From Mycobacteroides sp. LB1 (GTDB lineage: Bacteria; Actinomycetota; Actinomycetes; Mycobacteriales; Mycobacteriaceae), in contig NZ_JACCFF010000006.1 in the NCBI RefSeq assembly GCF_013449725.1, positions 186,001 to 250,000 on the forward strand: a stretch of DNA of 64,000 bases, written 5' to 3'. Below the pieces are notes generated by a model. It made no database searches. It was not told the DNA's origin and saw only the letters and a list, made by a program, of their open reading frames with translations. Below, in pieces: positions 43,091-52,070 of this stretch. Each line of letters begins with the position of its first letter. Position 1 is the stretch's first letter. The position numbers and the translations under genes were made by a program.

Positions 43091-44266
43091 GTGAGACCCG
43101 AAGCAATCGCGATACTGCCGCCGTTGGTGCCGGCGGCGGGGCGTCCCTTCGGGATCTACGTGCACGTGCCGTTCTGTGCGACACGCTGCGGATATTGCGA
43201 TTTCAACACCTACACCGCCGATGAGCTCGGCGAGGGCACCTCGACCGGTGGCTGGTTGGAGGCGTTGCGTGTGGAATTGGAGCTGGCCGCGCGGACCCTG
43301 GACGGGAATTCGCAGGTGGAGACGGTATTCGTCGGCGGCGGGACACCTTCCCTGCTGGGCGGTTCGGGGCTCGCCGAGGTTCTCGACGCGATCCGTGCCC
43401 ATTTCACGTTTGCGCCGGGCGCCGAGGTCACCACCGAGGCCAACCCCGAATCCACCTCACCAAGGTTCTTCGAGACCATTCGCGCCGCCGGGTACACCCG
43501 CGTCTCGTTGGGCATGCAGTCCACGGCCCCGCACGTGTTGGCGACGCTGGACCGCGTGCACGCACCCGGACGTGCGGTGGCGGCCGCGCGTGAAGCGCGC
43601 GAGGCCGGTCTCGGGCACGTCAACCTCGACCTCATCTATGGCACCCCCGGAGAGACCGATGACGACCTGCGCCGGTCCGTCGACGCGGTGCTCGAGGCCG
43701 GAGTGGACCATGTGTCGGCCTACGCGCTGGTCGTCGAGGAGGGCACGGCCCTGGCGCGGCGTGTTCGCCGCGGCGAGCTACCGAACCCCGACGAGGACGC
43801 CCTGGCCGATCGCTACCAGCTCCTCGACACCGCGCTGTCGGAGGCGGGGCTCGGCTGGTACGAGGTCTCCAACTGGGCACGTCCCGGCGGGCAGTGCCGG
43901 CACAACCTCGGCTACTGGGCAGGCGGCGACTGGTGGGGTGCCGGACCCGGTGCCCACGGACACGTCAACGGGGTGCGGTGGTGGAATGTCAAGCACCCCA
44001 ACACTTATGCGAAGCAGCTGGGGGAGGGGCAGCTCCCCGTCGCTGGGTACGAGATCCTGAGTCCCGTCGAACGGCACACCGAGGAGGTGCTGCTGGCGGT
44101 GCGATTGAGCGCCGGAATCGCCTTGGCGGACTTGACAGTTGACGAGCGCGAGCGGGTACCCGCCGTGGTGGCCAAGGGGCTGGGGCAGCTGGTGGGTGAT
44201 CGGCTGGTGCTCACCGATCAGGGACGGCTCCTGGCCGACGGCGTGGTGCGCACCATCCTGGACTAG
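43091..44266 (+). CDS. hemW: HemW-type radical SAM heme chaperone (coproporphyrinogen-oxidase-like)
   Basis: A 391-residue radical SAM protein. Cys29, Cys33 and Cys36 form the C-x3-C-x2-C cluster motif, followed by the HemN-like barrel and C-terminal domain. It lacks the extra N-terminal Cys region of true anaerobic HemN, so the heme-chaperone branch HemW is the better name (older annotation: hemN, Rv2388c). GTG 43091 has a CACACT at leaderless distance. The mycobactin cluster that follows in M. tuberculosis is not found here. Confidence 0.87.
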   Translation: MRPEAIAILPPLVPAAGRPFGIYVHVPFCATRCGYCDFNTYTADELGEGTSTGGWLEALRVELELAARTLDGNSQVETVFVGGGTPSLLGGSGLAEVLDAIRAHFTFAPGAEVTTEANPESTSPRFFETIRAAGYTRVSLGMQSTAPHVLATLDRVHAPGRAVAAAREAREAGLGHVNLDLIYGTPGETDDDLRRSVDAVLEAGVDHVSAYALVVEEGTALARRVRRGELPNPDEDALADRYQLLDTALSEAGLGWYEVSNWARPGGQCRHNLGYWAGGDWWGAGPGAHGHVNGVRWWNVKHPNTYAKQLGEGQLPVAGYEILSPVERHTEEVLLAVRLSAGIALADLTVDERERVPAVVAKGLGQLVGDRLVLTDQGRLLADGVVRTILD

Positions 44267-44293
44267 GTGTCGCGTGCGGGGCCGACCTGGGAA

Positions 44294-44602
44294 TCAAACA
44301 GCCCGCAACTGGTCCATATCGAAAACCCTGGCGTGCAGCACAACCCGATTACGAAGCGCCGCTCGCACGGCTCGATGCAACCCGTCCTCCAGGTAGATGA
44401 CGCCCTGCCACTTCACGGCATGCGGAAACAGATCCCCGTAGAACGTCGAGTCCTCACTGAGCAGGCGGTCCAATGCGAGCACCGTGGTGGTGGTGACGAG
44501 CTCGTCGAGACGAATCTGCCGGGGCGGGATGCGTGACCAATCTCGGGTCGATAGCCCGTGCTCCGGATAGGGCTTTCCCTCGCGAACGCCTTTAAATATC
44601 AC
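44294..44602 (-). CDS. Conserved mycobacterial hypothetical with a ParB/sulfiredoxin-like motif
   Basis: A 102-residue protein starting at GTG 44602, corresponding by position to Rv2375 (divergent from hrcA). Residues 67-80 (G-V-I-Y-L-E-D-G-L-H-R-A-V-R) contain D-G-x-H-R (73-77), the nucleotide-binding signature of the ParB/Srx fold, and L-L-S-E-D-S before it fits a small alpha/beta domain. This suggests a minimal nucleotide-binding or nuclease-like domain. No partner gene is adjacent. The functional reading is inference. Confidence 0.65.
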   Translation of the reverse strand: MIFKGVREGKPYPEHGLSTRDWSRIPPRQIRLDELVTTTTVLALDRLLSEDSTFYGDLFPHAVKWQGVIYLEDGLHRAVRAALRNRVVLHARVFDMDQLRAV

Positions 44603-44734
44603 TGCAAATCAATCCGTATCGATCCGCCGTATCGGCCGTCATAACACCTGAGGTTAGCGTGAACGGCCTCGATGGAGGGTTGGCGCAGCCTGGCACCGTA
44701 AAATGAGGGCATATCGCGCCCGAGGGAGGTGACC

Positions 44735-45760
44735 ATGGCTAGTGCCGACGATCGGCGATTCGAGGTGCTGCGCGCCATCGTCGCCGACTATGTCACTACT
44801 AAGGAGCCGATTGGGTCCAAGGCCCTGGTCGATCGGCACAGCCTCGGAGTTTCGAGCGCCACCGTCCGCAACGATATGGCGGTGCTGGAGTCCGAGGGCT
44901 ACATCGCGCAGCCGCACACCAGCTCAGGGCGGGTCCCGACGGAAAAGGGCTACCGCGAATTCGTGAACCGGCTCGACGACGTCAAGCCGCTTTCGGGTGC
45001 CGAGCGCAAGGCCATCCTCAACTTCCTCGAAGGCGGCGTCGACCTCGACGACGTGCTGCGCCGGGCGGTGCGGCTGCTGGCACAGATGACCCGCCAGGTT
45101 GCCATCGTGCAGTACCCGACGCTGTCTTCGTCCAGCGTGCGTCACCTGGAGGTGGTGTCGCTCACCCCGGCCCGACTGCTGCTGGTCGTCATCACCGATT
45201 CCGGGCGGGTCGATCAGCGGATTGTCGAGCTCGGTGACGTCATCAACGACGAACAGCTGGCGAGGCTGCGGCTGCTGTTGGGTGCGGCGTTGGACGGGAA
45301 GAAGCTGTCGGCGGCCTCGGTGGCCGCCGCCGAATTGGCCGAGCAGGCCTCCGATGACCTGCGCGATGCGCTCACTCGGGCGGCAACGGTGCTGGTGGAG
45401 ACGCTTGTCGAGCATCACGAGGAACGTCTACTGCTTGGCGGCACCGCCAACCTGACGCGTAACTCTGCCGATTTCGGCGGTCAGTTGCGCACGGTCCTGG
45501 AGGCGCTGGAGGAGCAGGTGGTGGTGCTGCGCTTGCTCGCCGCGCAACAGGAGGCCGGCCGCGTCACCGTGCACATCGGTCACGAAACCGCGGCTGAGCA
45601 GATGATTGGCACCTCCGTTGTCTCTACCCCGTATGGTGCGGGCGGAGCGGTATTCGGCGGCATGGGTGTGCTAGGACCCACACGGATGGACTATCCGGGA
45701 ACCATCGCGAACGTCGCGGCGGTTGCCATGTATATCGGCGAAGTGCTAGCCAATCGCTAG
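44735..45760 (+). CDS. hrcA: Heat-inducible transcription repressor HrcA
   Basis: A repressor of chaperone genes through CIRCE elements. The N-terminal winged helix (about residues 5-75, EPIGSKALVDRHSLGVSSATVRNDMAVLE) and the C-terminal GAF-like domain are typical. ATG 44735 is chosen (341 residues) because GAGGGAGG ends five bases upstream; GTG 44729 overlaps that site. TAAAAT at 44699-44704 is a plausible -10. No CIRCE palindrome is visible upstream, so autoregulation is not evident. dnaJ2 follows after 33 bases. Confidence 0.92.
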   Translation: MASADDRRFEVLRAIVADYVTTKEPIGSKALVDRHSLGVSSATVRNDMAVLESEGYIAQPHTSSGRVPTEKGYREFVNRLDDVKPLSGAERKAILNFLEGGVDLDDVLRRAVRLLAQMTRQVAIVQYPTLSSSSVRHLEVVSLTPARLLLVVITDSGRVDQRIVELGDVINDEQLARLRLLLGAALDGKKLSAASVAAAELAEQASDDLRDALTRAATVLVETLVEHHEERLLLGGTANLTRNSADFGGQLRTVLEALEEQVVVLRLLAAQQEAGRVTVHIGHETAAEQMIGTSVVSTPYGAGGAVFGGMGVLGPTRMDYPGTIANVAAVAMYIGEVLANR

Positions 45761-45793
45761 CAGTATGTGAACAGATGAGGACGAACGAACACA

Positions 45794-46945
45794 GTGGCGC
45801 GTGATTACTACGGCATCCTCGGGGTGAGCAAGGGTGCCAGCGACAGCGAGCTCAAGCGGGTGTACCGCAAGCTCGCCCGCGAGCTGCACCCCGATATCAA
45901 CCCCGATGAACAGGCGCAGGCGCGGTTCAAGGAGGTCAGCGTCGCTTATGAGGTGCTGACCGATCCCGAGAAGCGACGCATCGTCGACCTTGGCGGCGAC
46001 CCACTGGAGAACGGCGGTGGGGGCAATGGCTTCGGCGGCGGCTTCGGTTCGGGCTTCGGCGGTCTTGGCGATGTGTTCGAGGCGTTCTTCGGCGGATCGG
46101 CCGGCGGATCGCGTGGTCCGCGTGGCCGCGTGCAGCCCGGATCCGACTCCCTGTTGCGGATGCGGCTTGACCTCCTCGAGTGCGCGACCGGCATCAGCAA
46201 GCAGGTGACCGTCGATACCGCGATCCTGTGTGATGGATGTACCGGCAAGGGCACCCACGGGAACTCGGCGCCGAGCGCATGTGAGACCTGTGATGGTCGT
46301 GGTGAGGTGCAGACAGTGCAGCGCTCCCTGCTCGGACAGGTGTTGACCTCGCGTCCCTGCCCGACATGTCAGGGCGCCGGTGAGGTCATCACCGATCCCT
46401 GCCACAAGTGCGGCGGCGACGGCCGGGTGCGCGCGCGGCGCGATATCACCGTCAAGATCCCGGCGGGTGTCGGCGACGGGATGCGGGTGCGGCTCGCGGC
46501 CCAGGGCGAGGTCGGCCCCGGCGGCGGCCCGGCGGGTGACCTGTACGTCGAGGTGCATGAGAAGCCACACGACATCTTCATTCGCGACGGAGACGACCTG
46601 CACTTCACCGTGCGGGTGCCGATGGTCGAGGCGGCACTGGGCACCAGTGTGTCCGTGGACGCCATCGTCGACGGCCCGACCGTCATCAAGGTCGATCCGG
46701 GATCGCAGCCGGGTTCGGTGGTGACGCTGCGCGGGAAGGGCATGCCGCATCTGCGCACCGGCGTCCGCGGAAATCTGCACGCCCATCTCGATGTGGTGGT
46801 GCCGACCCGGTTGGATGCCAAGGAACGCGAACTGCTGCGCGACTTCAAGAAGACCCGGAGCAAGGAGGCCGCCGAGGTGGTGTGGGCGGAATCAGCCTCG
46901 GGCGGCGTGTTCTCGCGGCTGCGCGAGGCGTTCACGGGCCGGTAA
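45794..46945 (+). CDS. dnaJ2: Chaperone protein DnaJ (second copy type, DnaJ2)
   Basis: A 383-residue Hsp40 co-chaperone: J domain with H-P-D at 32-34, Gly/Phe-rich region (about 73-105), four C-x2-C-x-G-x-G zinc repeats (about 148-215) and C-terminal substrate domains. The hrcA-dnaJ2 arrangement identifies it as the DnaJ2 type rather than the dnaK-operon copy. It stimulates DnaK ATPase. rsmE begins three bases after its stop. Confidence 0.92.
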   Translation: MARDYYGILGVSKGASDSELKRVYRKLARELHPDINPDEQAQARFKEVSVAYEVLTDPEKRRIVDLGGDPLENGGGGNGFGGGFGSGFGGLGDVFEAFFGGSAGGSRGPRGRVQPGSDSLLRMRLDLLECATGISKQVTVDTAILCDGCTGKGTHGNSAPSACETCDGRGEVQTVQRSLLGQVLTSRPCPTCQGAGEVITDPCHKCGGDGRVRARRDITVKIPAGVGDGMRVRLAAQGEVGPGGGPAGDLYVEVHEKPHDIFIRDGDDLHFTVRVPMVEAALGTSVSVDAIVDGPTVIKVDPGSQPGSVVTLRGKGMPHLRTGVRGNLHAHLDVVVPTRLDAKERELLRDFKKTRSKEAAEVVWAESASGGVFSRLREAFTGR

Positions 46946-46948
46946 TCA

Positions 46949-47752
46949 ATGGCGGCTGCCACGATCTTCTACGTCGAGCGGGTCCCCCGGGCCGGAGAAA
47001 CGGTGGCCCTTGACGGGGACGAGGGGCACCACGCGGCGCGGGTGTTGCGCATGCGGGTCGGTGAACCGGTGATGTTGTGCGACGGCGCGGGCGAGGTTGG
47101 TGACGGCGTCGTTGCGTCCGTCGAACGTGCGGGCCTGTCGGTCGAGGTGACGCAGCGTTGGAGTGTTGCCGCGGCCCAGCCGAAAGTGACTGTGGTGCAG
47201 GCACTTCCCAAATCCGATCGTGCCGAGTTGGCCGTCGAATTGGCCGTGGAGGCGGGTGTCGACGAGCTAGTCCCGTGGCAGGCGCTGCGCTGTGTGTCGC
47301 GCTGGGATGCGCAGAAGGCCGAGAAGGGGCAGCGGCGGTGGGAGGCGGTCGCCCGTGCGGCATCGCGGCAATCCCGGCGGGCTTTTGTGCCCGTGGTGGG
47401 GGCGCCATACTCGACGGCGGAGTTGGCGCATCTTGTTCGGGAACGGGCCGCCACGGGGGCTGTGGTTCTGGTGTTGCACGAATCGGCAACCACTGCGCTG
47501 AGCCTGGAGGGTGACCGGCTCGCGTCGGCACCGTCGGTGGTGCTGATCGTGGGGCCCGAGGGCGGCGTCGCGGACGAGGAGCTGGGGGTTTTGACGGACG
47601 CGGGTGCGGTTCCGGTGCGCTTGGGGCCGACGGTGCTGCGTACGTCGACTGCCGCGGCCGTCGCGCTCGGCGCGCTTGGGGTACTCACCTCCCGGTGGGC
47701 GGCTGCCCCGCTGGAACACAAACGCGTGGAGCCTGACGGTTGCCAGCGGTAA
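46949..47752 (+). CDS. rsmE: 16S rRNA (uracil-1498-N3)-methyltransferase
   Basis: A 267-residue SPOUT methyltransferase: N-terminal PUA-like domain (G-D-E-G-H-H-A-A-R-V-L-R) and the C-terminal trefoil-knot motif L-I-V-G-P-E-G-G-V, with a final R-L-G-P-T-V-L-R-T-S-T-A-A. It methylates U1498 of 16S rRNA. It follows dnaJ2 by three bases and precedes phoH by 46. Confidence 0.9.
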   Translation: MAAATIFYVERVPRAGETVALDGDEGHHAARVLRMRVGEPVMLCDGAGEVGDGVVASVERAGLSVEVTQRWSVAAAQPKVTVVQALPKSDRAELAVELAVEAGVDELVPWQALRCVSRWDAQKAEKGQRRWEAVARAASRQSRRAFVPVVGAPYSTAELAHLVRERAATGAVVLVLHESATTALSLEGDRLASAPSVVLIVGPEGGVADEELGVLTDAGAVPVRLGPTVLRTSTAAAVALGALGVLTSRWAAAPLEHKRVEPDGCQR

Positions 47753-47798
47753 ACTCGAGGCAACTTCACAACCCAAGAAAGCAGGCGACCTTAACCAC

Positions 47799-48845
47799 GT
47801 GACGAGCCGAGAACAAGGTGCTGCTGTGCCGTCTTCGGATGTACGCAGCAGCGTCGAGATTCCGAACGATCTCATCATGGGCCTGCTGGGTTCTGCTGAT
47901 GAAAACCTGCGCGAGCTTGAGGACATGCTGGCGGCCGATGTCCACGCTCGCGGAAACACCATTACCTTCACCGGCGAACCCGCCGAGGTGGCGTTGGCCG
48001 AGCGTGTGGTCTCCGAGCTGATGGTGATCGCCGGTCGGGGCCAGCAGCTGACGCCCTCGACGGTGCGCCATACCGGGGCAATGCTCACCGGCGACCACGG
48101 CGAGTCACCCGCCGAGGTGCTGAGCCTGGACATCCTGTCGCGGCGCGGCAAGACCATCCGCCCGAAGACGCTGAACCAGAAGCGTTATGTGGATGCCATC
48201 GACGCCAACACGGTGGTTTTCGGTATCGGCCCGGCCGGTACCGGCAAGACCTACTTGGCGATGGCCAAGGCGGTCAACGCGTTACAGAGCAAGCAGGTGA
48301 CCCGGATCATCCTGACCCGCCCGGCGGTCGAGGCCGGGGAGCGGCTGGGCTTCCTGCCCGGCACGCTGAGCGAGAAGATCGACCCGTACCTGCGGCCGCT
48401 GTACGACGCGCTGCACGACATGATGGACCCCGAACTCATCCCCAAGCTGATGTCGGCCGGGGTCATCGAGGTTGCGCCACTGGCATATATGCGGGGTCGG
48501 ACACTCAACGACGCGTTCATCATTCTGGACGAGGCGCAGAACACCACCACCGAGCAGATGAAGATGTTCCTTACCCGCCTCGGCTTCGGCTCCAAGGTGG
48601 TGGTCACCGGTGACGTGACACAGGTCGACCTGCCGGGTGGCGCCCGTTCTGGGCTGCGTGCCGCAGCCGACATTCTTGACAATATCGAGGGAATTCACTT
48701 CTCGGAGTTGACGAGTGCCGATGTGGTTCGTCATCGGCTGGTGGCGGAGATCGTGGACGCCTATGCGCGATTTGAAGACTCCGACGTGCAGGCGGGCAAT
48801 CGAGAGCAGCGACGTGCGTCGGGGAATCGGAGCCGGCACCGATGA
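47799..48845 (+). CDS. phoH1: PhoH-like ATPase
   Basis: A 348-residue protein: N-terminal KH-like RNA-binding region (about 20-90) and a PhoH P-loop domain with G-P-A-G-T-G-K-T and the Walker B L-D-E-A-Q-N. GTG 47799 gives the conserved beginning T-S-R-E; a TAAACT at 47750-47755 could be its -10. It overlaps ybeY by four bases. Both act in RNA processing or ribosome quality control, which fits the pairing. Confidence 0.9.
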   Translation: MTSREQGAAVPSSDVRSSVEIPNDLIMGLLGSADENLRELEDMLAADVHARGNTITFTGEPAEVALAERVVSELMVIAGRGQQLTPSTVRHTGAMLTGDHGESPAEVLSLDILSRRGKTIRPKTLNQKRYVDAIDANTVVFGIGPAGTGKTYLAMAKAVNALQSKQVTRIILTRPAVEAGERLGFLPGTLSEKIDPYLRPLYDALHDMMDPELIPKLMSAGVIEVAPLAYMRGRTLNDAFIILDEAQNTTTEQMKMFLTRLGFGSKVVVTGDVTQVDLPGGARSGLRAAADILDNIEGIHFSELTSADVVRHRLVAEIVDAYARFEDSDVQAGNREQRRASGNRSRHR

Positions 48846-49354
48846 GCATCGAGGTTGTCAACGAGTCGGGTATCGACGTTGCCGAGGGCGAGTTGGTCAG
48901 CGTCGCGCGGTTTGCCATCGCGGCAATGGATGTCCATCCGGCAGCGGAACTTTCGATGATGCTCGTCGATCTCGCGGCGATGGCCGACCTGCACATGCGG
49001 TGGATGGATCTGCCCGGACCCACCGATGTGATGTCGTTCCCGATGGACGAGCTCGAGCCCGGCGGACGCCCCGATGCTCCCGAGCCCGGGCCGTCGATGC
49101 TCGGAGACATCGTGTTGTGCCCGCAGTTCGCCGCGGAACAGGCTGAGGCGGCGGGACATTCGTTGGCTCATGAGCTGGCGCTGCTGACTGTGCACGGCGT
49201 GCTGCACCTGCTTGGGTACGACCACGCCGAACCCGAGGAAGAGCGCGAGATGTTCGCGCTCCAGAACCAGCTGCTGCTGGACTGGTACGAGCAGCAGGCC
49301 CAGCTGTATCGCGATAGCCGGCTGCTCGACAAATCCCGCAACTTCGACGAGTGA
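48842..49354 (+). CDS. ybeY: Endoribonuclease YbeY (rRNA maturation factor)
   Basis: A 170-residue metal-dependent RNase for 16S rRNA 3'-end maturation. The zinc motif H-G-V-L-H-L-L-G-Y-D-H (H-x3-H-x5-H, about residues 119-129) is intact. ATG 48842 lies inside the phoH stop. The C-terminal tail after residue 145 is helical and charged. It is part of the conserved phoH-ybeY-corC-cdd-era run. Confidence 0.92.
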   Translation: MSIEVVNESGIDVAEGELVSVARFAIAAMDVHPAAELSMMLVDLAAMADLHMRWMDLPGPTDVMSFPMDELEPGGRPDAPEPGPSMLGDIVLCPQFAAEQAEAAGHSLAHELALLTVHGVLHLLGYDHAEPEEEREMFALQNQLLLDWYEQQAQLYRDSRLLDKSRNFDE

Positions 49355-49388
49355 TGAGCGTCTTGCGCGAAGAACCTGAGGCCCGAGC

Positions 49389-50705
49389 ATGAGCGGTATA
49401 GGGCTGCTGCTGTCGGCGATTCTGCTGGTCGGCCTCGGCGGTGCGTTCGCGGCCATCGATGCGGCTATCAACACGGTGTCCTCGGCGCGCGTCGATGAGC
49501 TTGTTCGCGAGGAAAGGCCCGGTGCGGTAAGGCTTTCTGTGGTGATCCGGGAGCGCCCGCGATACATAAACCTGGTCGTGCTGCTGCGCACCGTGTGTGA
49601 GATCTTGTCGACGGTGTTTCTGGTCGGATACCTGACCGCGCGGATGAGTCTGGGTGCTGCGCTGATGATTTCGGCGATCGTCATGGTGGTGACGAGCTTC
49701 GTGGCGATCGGGGTGGGTCCGCGTACGTTGGGGCGCCAGCATGCGTACTCGATCGCGTTGGGTGCCGCCGTTCCGCTGCAGGTTATTTCGGTTCTGCTCG
49801 GGCCCATTTCGCGACTGCTCATCCTGCTCGGTAACGCGGTGACCCCCGGACGTGGCTTCCGTAACGGTCCGTTCTCCTCCGAGATCGAGCTGCGTGAGGT
49901 GGTCGATATGGCGCAGCAGCGCGGTGTGGTGGCCGATGACGAACGCCGGATGATTCAGTCGGTGTTCGAGCTGGGCGATACCCCCGCTCGCGAGGTGATG
50001 GTGCCGCGCACCGAGATGGTGTGGATCGAATCTGACAAAACGGCAGGTCAAGCGACCTCTTTAGCCGTGCGCAGCGGGCATTCGCGTATCCCGGTGATCG
50101 GCGAGAACGTCGACGACGTCATCGGCGTGGTATTCCTCAAAGACCTTGTGCAGCAGACGTACTACTCGGTGAACGGTGGCCAGGACGTCAGGGTGACGCA
50201 AGTGATGCAGCCCGCGGTGTTTGTTCCGGACTCCAAGCCGTTGGATGCGCTGCTTCGGGAGATGCAGCAGCACCGCAAGCACATGGCGTTGCTTGTCGAC
50301 GAGTACGGGGCGATCGCCGGGTTGGTGACCATCGAGGATGTGCTGGAGGAGATTGTCGGGGAGATCGCCGACGAGTACGACCACGATGAGGTCGCTCCGG
50401 TGGAGGATCTGGGCGACAAGAACTTCCGGGTGTCGGCGCGGCTGCCGATCGAGGACCTGGGGGAGCTGTACGACATCGAATTCGACGAGGACCTGGACGT
50501 CGAGACGGTGGGTGGGTTGCTGGCACTTGAGCTGGGTCGCGTTCCGCTCCCGGGCGCCGGGGCCACCTCGCATGGACTTTTGTTACAGGCCGAGGGCGGA
50601 CCGGATGCGCGTGGTCGGGTACGCATCGGCACGATCCTGGTGCAACCCGACCCCGACTGCGGTGCGGTGGCAGCGGGCGATAAAGCGGAGGTAAGAGATG
50701 AGTGA
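49389..50705 (+). CDS. CorC/HlyC-type membrane protein with DUF21 and CBS domains
   Basis: A 438-residue protein: an N-terminal CNNM/DUF21 membrane domain with about four helices (1-140), two CBS domains (about 195-320) and a C-terminal CorC-HlyC domain (about 340-425). Related proteins export magnesium or modulate cation transport; older names call them hemolysins. Starts 34 bases after ybeY and overlaps the next gene by eight bases. Transport activity is inferred from the family. Confidence 0.87.
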   Translation: MSGIGLLLSAILLVGLGGAFAAIDAAINTVSSARVDELVREERPGAVRLSVVIRERPRYINLVVLLRTVCEILSTVFLVGYLTARMSLGAALMISAIVMVVTSFVAIGVGPRTLGRQHAYSIALGAAVPLQVISVLLGPISRLLILLGNAVTPGRGFRNGPFSSEIELREVVDMAQQRGVVADDERRMIQSVFELGDTPAREVMVPRTEMVWIESDKTAGQATSLAVRSGHSRIPVIGENVDDVIGVVFLKDLVQQTYYSVNGGQDVRVTQVMQPAVFVPDSKPLDALLREMQQHRKHMALLVDEYGAIAGLVTIEDVLEEIVGEIADEYDHDEVAPVEDLGDKNFRVSARLPIEDLGELYDIEFDEDLDVETVGGLLALELGRVPLPGAGATSHGLLLQAEGGPDARGRVRIGTILVQPDPDCGAVAAGDKAEVRDE

Positions 50706-51024
50706 GTTGGACGCTGAAGATAACAAGCTTGTGGTGCTGGCTCGTGGAGCGATGGGGCGCGCCGAGGCGAGATCGGGCGCGGCGGTGCGCGATGGCGATG
50801 GCCGCACCTATGCCGGTGCGCCGGTGACGCTTTCGAAGCTGTCGCTGACGGCGTTGCAGGCGGCCGTGGCGGCGGCGGTGTCCAGTGGAGCGTCAGCCAT
50901 TGAAGCGGCGGTGCTGGTCGGTGGTTCTCACGAGGACCCGGGTATCGAGGCGGTGCGGGAGCTGTCACCGTCGGCGACCGTCATCGTGACCGATCGCACC
51001 GGCGTGCCTGCGGGGCAATTGTGA
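50698..51024 (+). CDS. Cytidine-deaminase-fold protein lacking catalytic zinc residues
   Basis: A 108-residue protein with the length, position (Rv2365c slot, before era) and overall pattern of a cytidine deaminase: RSGAAVRDGDGRTYAG, then a helix and VLVGG. However, it has no Cys at all and no H/C-A-E motif, so the zinc site is missing and it is unlikely to deaminate cytidine. It overlaps corC by eight bases and era by four, so it is co-translated with them. Probably a degenerate, structural or ligand-binding member. Confidence 0.75.
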   Translation: MSELDAEDNKLVVLARGAMGRAEARSGAAVRDGDGRTYAGAPVTLSKLSLTALQAAVAAAVSSGASAIEAAVLVGGSHEDPGIEAVRELSPSATVIVTDRTGVPAGQL

Positions 51025-51941
51025 GTGGATCCGATGCGGCGTTCAAATCCGGGTTCGTCTGTTTCGTCGGGCGACCGAACACCGGCAAGTCGACGCTGAC
51101 CAACGCCCTGGTAGGGCAGAAGGTGGCCATCACCTCGAGCCGGCCGCAGACGACCCGGCACACGATTCGCGGGATCGTGCACCGCGAGAACTTCCAGATC
51201 GTGCTCGTCGACACCCCGGGTCTGCACCGGCCCCGCACGCTACTGGGTAAGCGGCTCAACGAACTGGTCCGCGACACGTATTCCGAGGTCGATGTCATCG
51301 GACTGTGCATCCCGGCGGATGAGGGAATTGGCCCGGGGGACAAGTGGATTCACGAGCAGATCAAGCTGGTCGCGCCGCGCACCACGCTGATCGCCATCGT
51401 CACCAAGATCGACAAGGTGAGCAAGGAGCGCGTCGCCGAGCAGCTGCTCTCGGTGTCCAAGCTCGTGGGCCCCGATGTGGACATCGTGCCGGTGTCAGCG
51501 GTTTCCGGTTCTCAGACCGATGTGCTGACAGGTGTTTTGGCGTCGAAGCTGCGGCCCGGGCCGGCGTTCTACCCGGACGGTGAGCTGACCGATGAGCCTG
51601 AAGAGGTGCTCATGGCCGAGCTGATCCGCGAGGCGGCGCTCGAAGGTGTGCGCGACGAGCTTCCGCACTCGTTGGCGGTGGTCATCGACGAGGTGAACGA
51701 ACGCGAGGACCGGCCCGAGGGCTCGGAGCTGATCGACATACACGCCATCCTCTACGTCGAGCGGGACAGCCAGAAGGGCATCGTCATCGGCAAGGGCGGT
51801 TCGCGGCTGCGCGAAGTAGGGACCAACGCGCGCAAGCAGATCGAAAAGCTGCTCGGCACCAAGGTGTATCTGGATCTGCGGGTCAAGGTCGCCAAGAACT
51901 GGCAGCGCGATCCCAAACAGCTCGGCAAGCTGGGGTTCTGA
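51021..51941 (+). CDS. era: GTPase Era
   Basis: A 306-residue GTPase for 30S assembly: G1 G-R-P-N-T-G-K-S (17-24), G3 D-T-P-G (about 63-66), G4 T-K-I-D, and the C-terminal KH domain with G-K-G-G-S-R-L-R-E-V-G. GTG 51021 is inside the preceding stop. Its last codons and stop form the left arm of a strong hairpin that ends the phoH-ybeY-corC-era operon. Confidence 0.94.
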   Translation: MSGSDAAFKSGFVCFVGRPNTGKSTLTNALVGQKVAITSSRPQTTRHTIRGIVHRENFQIVLVDTPGLHRPRTLLGKRLNELVRDTYSEVDVIGLCIPADEGIGPGDKWIHEQIKLVAPRTTLIAIVTKIDKVSKERVAEQLLSVSKLVGPDVDIVPVSAVSGSQTDVLTGVLASKLRPGPAFYPDGELTDEPEEVLMAELIREAALEGVRDELPHSLAVVIDEVNEREDRPEGSELIDIHAILYVERDSQKGIVIGKGGSRLREVGTNARKQIEKLLGTKVYLDLRVKVAKNWQRDPKQLGKLGF

Positions 51942-51962
51942 GCTGCGCTCAGAACCCCAGCT
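51928..51962 (+). terminator. Strong hairpin formed by the end of era
   Basis: AGCTGGGGTTCTGA (51928-51941, including the era stop TGA) pairs perfectly with TCAGAACCCCAGCT (51949-51962), a 14-bp stem with a seven-base loop. No T-tract follows, as in many mycobacterial terminators. It abuts the palindromic repeat at 51964. Confidence 0.75.
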
Positions 51963-51963
51963 C

Positions 51964-52030
51964 CCGCCGACACGCCGTGTGGTGGCGGATTCGTATCGCA
52001 CGTTTCCGCCACTAACGGGCGTGTCGGCGG
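51964..52030. repeat. 67-bp palindromic repeat, upstream copy
   Basis: Perfect 13-bp terminal arms CCGCCGACACGCC (51964-51976) and GGCGTGTCGGCGG (52018-52030), plus an inner 7-bp stem GTGGCGG (51982-51988) with CCGCCAC (52006-52012) around TTCGTATCGCACG. It reappears inverted after the next gene (52920-52986) with about 59 of 67 positions identical, so the two copies frame one gene. Confidence 0.88.
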
Positions 52031-52070
52031 CTCGGCTGGCTTTGTCGGTGGTGCGTGGCAGGGTCCGCGC

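Noticed and set aside
44603..44734. CIRCE element upstream of hrcA
   Set aside because: I looked for TTAGCACTC/GAGTGCTAA-like arms and found none; only a plausible -10 (TAAAAT) is present.
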